Source of the DNA: DATFVJ01 sp963727015
GTDB lineage: Bacteria > Actinomycetota > Actinomycetes > Streptosporangiales > Streptosporangiaceae
DNA: 64,000 nucleotides
Reading direction: 5' to 3'
NCBI GenBank assembly: GCA_963727015.1
Contig: CAVSEV010000007.1
Span: forward strand, 310,001 to 374,000
Positions 60,592 through 64,000 of the stretch are shown piece by piece (the stretch's first letter is position 1; every line of letters begins with the position of its first letter). Both the position numbers and the translations under genes were made by a program. Below the pieces are notes generated by a model. It searched no databases. It had not been told where the DNA came from and saw only the letters and a list, made by a program, of their open reading frames with translations.

Positions 60592-62252
60592 CAGTGCAGT
60601 CCTTCAGCGAACGGGCCCAGCGCGAGCGCTGGGAAGAATGTCAGTCCGACGATGATGAGGATCACGCCGATCACCATGCCGACGAACAGTGGCTTGTCGG
60701 TTGGCATGGTGCCGACGCTGGCCGGCGTCTTCTGCTGTCTGGCCAGCGAACCTGCCAGCCCCAGGGCGAAGATCTCCGGCGCGAACCTGCCGAGCAGCAT
60801 GGCGATGCCGCCCGCGGTGTTGTACCAGGTCGTGTTCGTGGTCAGGCCCGCGAACGCGGAGCCATTGTTGTTGGTCATCGAGGTGAACGCGTACATGATC
60901 TCGGTCAGCCCGTGCGGGCCCGGGTTCAGGATCGAGGCCCGCGGGACCTTGAACGCGAGCGAGAGCCCGGCGAAGACCAGCACGATCGTCGGCATCGTGA
61001 GCATGTAAAGCGCGGCGTACTTCATCTCCCTGGGCCGGATCTTCTTGCCGATGTACTCAGGGGTCCGGCCGACCATCAGCCCGCCGACGAACACCGCAAT
61101 GACCGCGAGGATCAAGATGCCGTACAAGCCCGCGCCGACCCCGCCTGGCGCGACCTCGCCGAGCATCATGTTGAACAGCAAGATCCCGCCACCGAACGGT
61201 GTGTAGGAGTCGTGGAAGGAGTTCACCGAGCCGGTCGATGTCACCGTCGTGGATGCGGCGAACAGCGACGATCCCGGGATGCCGAACCTGACTTCCTTGG
61301 CCTCCATGGCACCGTGCGCCGCCTGCGCGGCCACCCCAGCATGCTGCGCCTCGAAGTAGGTGACACCCGCCGCGGAAGCGGCCCAGATGATCACCATGAC
61401 CGCGAGAACCGCGTAGCCCTGCCGCTTGTCGCCGACCATCTTGCCGAAGGTCCGCGTCAGCGAGAACGGGATCACCAGGATCAGGAAGATTTCGACCAGG
61501 TTGGTGAACGGGTTCGGGTTCTCGAACGGGTGCGAGGAGTTCGCGTTGTAGAAACCGCCGCCGTTGTTGCCCATGTCCTTGATGGCCTCCTGCGAGGCCA
61601 CCGGGCCGCCGGTGATGGTCTGATGCTGGCCGGCCACCGTGGAGACGACGTGCCCGGCGCTGAAGTTGTCAATCAGGCCGCCGGCGGCCAGGACCAGCGC
61701 GAAAACGAAGGCAAGCGGCAACAGCAACCGTATGGTGCACCGGGTCAGATCGACCCAGAAGTTGCCGAGCCGGTCGGTCTTGGACCGGGTGAACCCGCGG
61801 ACCAGCGCGATGGCGATCGCGATGCCCACCGCGGCGGACACGAAGTTCTGCACCGCCAGCCCGGACATCTGCACCAGGTGGCCCATGGTGGACTCACCCG
61901 AGTAGTTCTGCCAGTTCGTGTTGGTGGTGAACGAGGCCGCGGTGTTCCACGCCAGCGCTGGCGGGACCGCGGGAAACCCGAGCGACAGGAACAGGTGGTG
62001 CTGCAGTCGTTCGAGCGCGTACACGGCGAGCACGCAGATCGCGGAGAACGCGAGCATGCTGCGCAGGTATGTGCTCCACTTCTGGTCAGCATCCGGGTCG
62101 ATGCCTATCACCTTGTAGACGCCGCGTTCCACCCGCCAGTGCTTGTCCGTGGTGAAGATCCGCGCCATGAAGTCGCCGAGCGGCTTGTAGCAGACCGCCA
62201 GGGCCACCACCAGCAGGCCGACCTGCAGCCAGCCCGCGAGATTTCCGTTCAC
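60591..62252 (-). CDS. kdpA: KdpA, K+-binding channel-like subunit
   Basis: 553 aa from a GTG at 62252 that shares a base with the kdpF stop (TAGTG). Four M1-P-M2 repeats with K+ filter loops: SFTTNTNWQNYSGE, DMGNNGGGFYNANSSHPFEN, and SMTNNNGSAFAGLTTNT; a selectivity-type GG is present in loop 2. About ten membrane helices. It forms the high-affinity K+ pathway of the Kdp complex. Length and motif spacing match the family. Confidence 0.97.
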
Positions 62253-62341
62253 TAGAACTTCTCCGGGAAGATCAGGGCCACCACCAGGTAGCCGACCAGC
62301 AGGATGCCGACGATCAGGCCGATGATGTTCTCAGCGCTCAA
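62252..62341 (-). CDS. kdpF: KdpF small subunit
   Basis: 29 aa from a TTG at 62341: SAENIIGLIVGILLVGYL is a single membrane helix and the end ALIFPEKF is the classic KdpF C-terminus. The TTG lies inside the 3' end of the preceding 29-codon ORF, and the TAG overlaps the kdpA GTG, so translation is chained. KdpF stabilises the KdpABC complex. Confidence 0.9.
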   Translation of the reverse strand: MSAENIIGLIVGILLVGYLVVALIFPEKF

Positions 62342-62420
62342 AATGCTCGACCCCCCACACCAGCAGGCCAAGCACGGCGAAGACCAGCACCGTGAGCCCG
62401 ATGTAGATCAGGTCCGACAT
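62331..62420 (-). CDS. 29-residue membrane peptide preceding kdpF
   Basis: ATG at 62420 behind a strong AGGAGCACGGCC site. One helix (YIGLTVLVFAVLGLLVWGVE) and the tail HFER, ending at a TGA that overlaps the kdpF TTG by 11 bases in another frame. It is first in the kdp transcript. Its strong ribosome site and overlap suggest it delivers ribosomes to kdpF and may itself be an extra small subunit. Confidence 0.7.
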   Translation of the reverse strand: MSDLIYIGLTVLVFAVLGLLVWGVEHFER

Positions 62421-62562
62421 GGCCGTGCTCCTTTGCTCCTTGCTCGCTTCTCCGCCTGCTGCGCGGACGCAGCGCGCGGGCTCCTAGTGTCCATCTGGCG
62501 CCACAGGCTCACGCCGCGGGCCATCGGCAAGTAAAACCCCCGAACATGGCGAAACGGGCGCT

Positions 62563-62611
62563 CCTAACAGCTCCCTAACAGTGCGGCCGGATTTCCTAAC
62601 GAAGCCCTAAC
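62563..62611 (-). promoter_or_regulatory. candidate KdpE binding sites upstream of kdp
   Basis: Four copies of GTTAGG on the operon strand (CCTAAC on plus at 62563, 62574, 62595 and 62606) with spacings 11, 21 and 11 bp, that is, two head-to-tail pairs on one helical face. This is the layout used by OmpR/PhoB-type regulators such as KdpE. The nearest pair is ~145 bp above the first kdp ORF; the far pair overlaps the stop of the Nramp-like gene. Confidence 0.65.
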
Positions 62612-63537
62612 ACGCCGGTCGGCGCGGCCGCCGTATAAGGTGCGCGCTGGCTCCAGAGCCGCAGCGGCGGTGTTTGCGGGAACAGTGTCGTGGCCATCAG
62701 CGTGCCGGACAGCATGAGCAGGGTCGCGATGATTACGGTGGCGACGACGTTCAGCCAGCCGGGGTTGAGCCACGGGGCGAGGACCTCGGGGTCGTTGCAC
62801 AGCAGCAGGAACACGCTGGCGCTGGGCAGCAGCAGCCCGGCGAGGGCCTGCACAGCCTCGGTGACCAGGCCGAGCGGCGCGTTCGGGATGAGCACGATCG
62901 CGGCGGCGGCGGCGGCCAGCCCGGTGTAGGTGGCATAGCACGCCCTGGCGTCGCGGAAGCTCCGGTGCAGCGAGTGCTTCATGCCGAACATGTCACCGAA
63001 CGCGTAGCTGGTGGCTAAGGTGACCGCGGCGGCGCCGATGATGCTCGCATCCAGCAGCCCGTCGCGAACAGCGCGCCGAGCAGGCTGCTCTTGTGCCGAG
63101 CGCGTCGGTGAAGTGGCCCACCAGGGGCCGGCCACGGCGCAGGCGGCGATGATCATGATGGCGCCCGCGCCCACGACCACGGCGCCCGGGCCGAGCACGG
63201 TGTCGGCGCGCTCGTGGCTCATGAACCGGGGGGTGATCCGTTTGTCGATCACGTTGGACTGCTGGAAGAACAGCTGCCACGGCGCGACGGTGGTGCCGAC
63301 GATGGCAGTGATGAGCAGGATCGCGTCTGAGCTGATCCCGCCCCGGATTCCCGGCACCACCAGGTGGTAGAAGGCGGCGCCGTAGTCCGGGTGGGACATG
63401 ATTGCCAGCGGGACGAGCACCAGGCTGGCCGCGATGAACAGCAGCATCGCGCGCTCCCACGCGCGGTCACCGGCGAGGTGACGATCCCGGATCACCCGCG
63501 ATCTTGAAGCAGCGGGACTAGCCTGACCGGCACTCAC
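62596..63537 (-). CDS. Nramp/NRMT-like metal transporter, N-terminally truncated with internal scrambled segment
   Basis: 313 aa from a GTG at 63537. Readable helices correspond to the middle and end of an Nramp fold: VVPGIRGGISSDAILLITAI, VGTTVAPWQLFFQQSNVIDK (TM6), RFMSHERADTVLG, TLATSYAFGDMFGMKHSLHR, and LLPSASVFLLLCNDPEVLAP. TM6 has APW where classical Nramp has the metal-binding MPH, as in Nramp-related Mg2+ transporters. TM1 with DPGN is absent. Residues ~140-165 are out of frame: neighbouring frames encode GHFTDALG and SSLLGALFATG, so at least two compensating indels scramble one loop and helix. Probably non-functional. Confidence 0.65.
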   Translation of the reverse strand: MSAGQASPAASRSRVIRDRHLAGDRAWERAMLLFIAASLVLVPLAIMSHPDYGAAFYHLVVPGIRGGISSDAILLITAIVGTTVAPWQLFFQQSNVIDKRITPRFMSHERADTVLGPGAVVVGAGAIMIIAACAVAGPWWATSPTRSAQEQPARRAVRDGLLDASIIGAAAVTLATSYAFGDMFGMKHSLHRSFRDARACYATYTGLAAAAAAIVLIPNAPLGLVTEAVQALAGLLLPSASVFLLLCNDPEVLAPWLNPGWLNVVATVIIATLLMLSGTLMATTLFPQTPPLRLWSQRAPYTAAAPTGVLGLR

Positions 63538-63851
63538 CGGGCCTCTCCAAGATAGACGCTGCGCACCGGCGAAGCAGCGGCCCTTGCCTCACCGCCGGTT
63601 GTGTTGTCCGGTCGGCTCAACCGGTACTACGGGCGCCTCCGACGCCCACCCAGTCAGTGATCCACTTCCCGGTTTAGCCTGTTATAGGACACCACGCTCC
63701 ACCAGCACAAACCCGCGTGGTCGGCTTTCCGGAGGGATGCTGGTCGGCTCGTTAGCAATTCCGTTAGCACATCCGGACGCTGAGCTGCGGCTTACTACTG
63801 GTCCTCCCCTACTCGTCGTAGCTGCCAGTCTCTTGGCAGTGACACTGGTGC
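63538..63851. other. intergenic, no supported gene
   Basis: About 315 bp upstream of the Nramp-like gene. The missing N-terminal half of that gene would be expected here, but I cannot recover DPGN or TM1-4 in any frame. Confidence 0.45.
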
Positions 63852-63937
63852 GGGCCTAAAATTAGGCCCAGGTGCGCCGGGAAGCCTGGTCGGCACGACA
63901 TCCGTAACCGTGCGGAGTCGTTCACCAGGAGCGTCCG
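63852..63937 (+). promoter_or_regulatory. conserved leader (copy C) with preceding hairpin
   Basis: GGGCCTAAAATTAGGCCC (63852-63869) is a self-complementary hairpin. GCCGGGAAGCCTGGTCGGC follows, 18 of 19 bases identical to the element at ~49724, then a second hairpin CGACATCCG...CGGAGTCG and the ribosome site CACCAGGAGCG. It immediately precedes the gene starting at 63938. Confidence 0.55.
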
Positions 63938-64000
63938 ATGAGCACCCAGAATGCATCTGCAGGCACGTCACCCGTCACGGGCACCGCCAGACCGGCCTCC
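63938..64000 (+). CDS. start of a gene, cut by window edge
   Basis: ATG at 63938 preceded by AGGAGCGTCCG; 21 codons (MSTQNASAGTSPVTGTARPA...) run to the window edge. The Ser/Thr/Ala/Gly-rich start is an unstructured N-terminus and does not identify the product. By analogy with the leader at 38117 it may encode a cation transporter, which is inference only. Confidence 0.5.
   Translation, partial: MSTQNASAGTSPVTGTARPAS

Noticed and set aside
63852..63937. Cobalamin riboswitch
   Set aside because: GGGAAGCC and CCGTAACCGTG recall its core, but the element is far too short, lacks the B12 box and the long P2-P6 architecture.

Overview
The window is GC-rich DNA (roughly two thirds G+C by eye) with actinobacterial gene content: a RepSA-type replication initiator relic, a BldC-like small helix-turn-helix protein, DUF5995, DUF7144 and DUF6049 families, an NhaA-DsbA fusion, and GTG/TTG starts behind GGAGG-type ribosome sites. 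The nearest lineages by feel are Streptosporangiales or Catenulisporales-like soil actinomycetes, but the sequence alone does not settle this. No rRNA, tRNA or CRISPR array was recognised.

Layout. 0-6 kb: a GNAT enzyme cut by the window edge, an hsdR tail, a nucleotidyltransferase, a DUF5995 protein, a decayed histidine kinase and a 14-TM-type MFS exporter. 6-7.5 kb: a DedA-like gene followed by a SulP scrap. 7.7-14.4 kb: three glycoside hydrolases, an ATGA-coupled MGH1-like/GH13 pair and a divergent GH15 enzyme. 14.4-21 kb: a lipoprotein, a vapBC pair with a broken antitoxin, a RepSA relic, a DUF7144 protein and a large MalT-like LuxR regulator. 21-30 kb: a second DedA-SulP locus (here DedA is the broken partner), an APC permease, a P-type cation ATPase and PPK2. 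30-36 kb: mobile debris, including an ORF that joins the start of a diacylglycerol-kinase-type protein to a tyrosine recombinase, a dead cytosine methyltransferase and a duplicated integrase 3' end. 36-42.7 kb: NhaA-DsbA, a CaCA antiporter with an added C-terminal membrane domain, and a MarR-ClC pair. 42.7-46.2 kb: a truncated GNAT gene, an IS110 fragment and an apparently complete IS1634-type element. 46.9-54 kb: a DUF6049 tail plus MurJ, a deletion relic of the CaCA antiporter, a CPA1-type antiporter, a CBS relic and an ion-channel-like protein. 54.4-62.4 kb: a complete kdp operon (small ORF-F-A-B-C-D-E, minus strand) with direct repeats upstream that look like KdpE sites. 62.6-64 kb: a truncated Nramp/NRMT-like gene and the start of another gene.

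The intact genes share a theme of ion homeostasis and stress physiology: Na+, Ca2+-type cations, Cl-, K+, sulfate or other anions, amino acids, polyphosphate, and storage or compatible-sugar breakdown. The intact genes are interleaved with about sixteen pseudogenes, which is typical of a plastic accessory region.

Three signals tie separate parts together. First, a TCACCC-N6-GGGTGA inverted repeat (one copy N4) occurs five times between 15.6 and 25.6 kb, mostly upstream of intact genes. Second, a conserved leader containing GCCGGGAARCCTGGTCGGC occurs three times (38.1, 49.7 and 63.9 kb), one copy ahead of the CaCA antiporter. Third, the DedA-SulP pair is present twice with opposite members destroyed.
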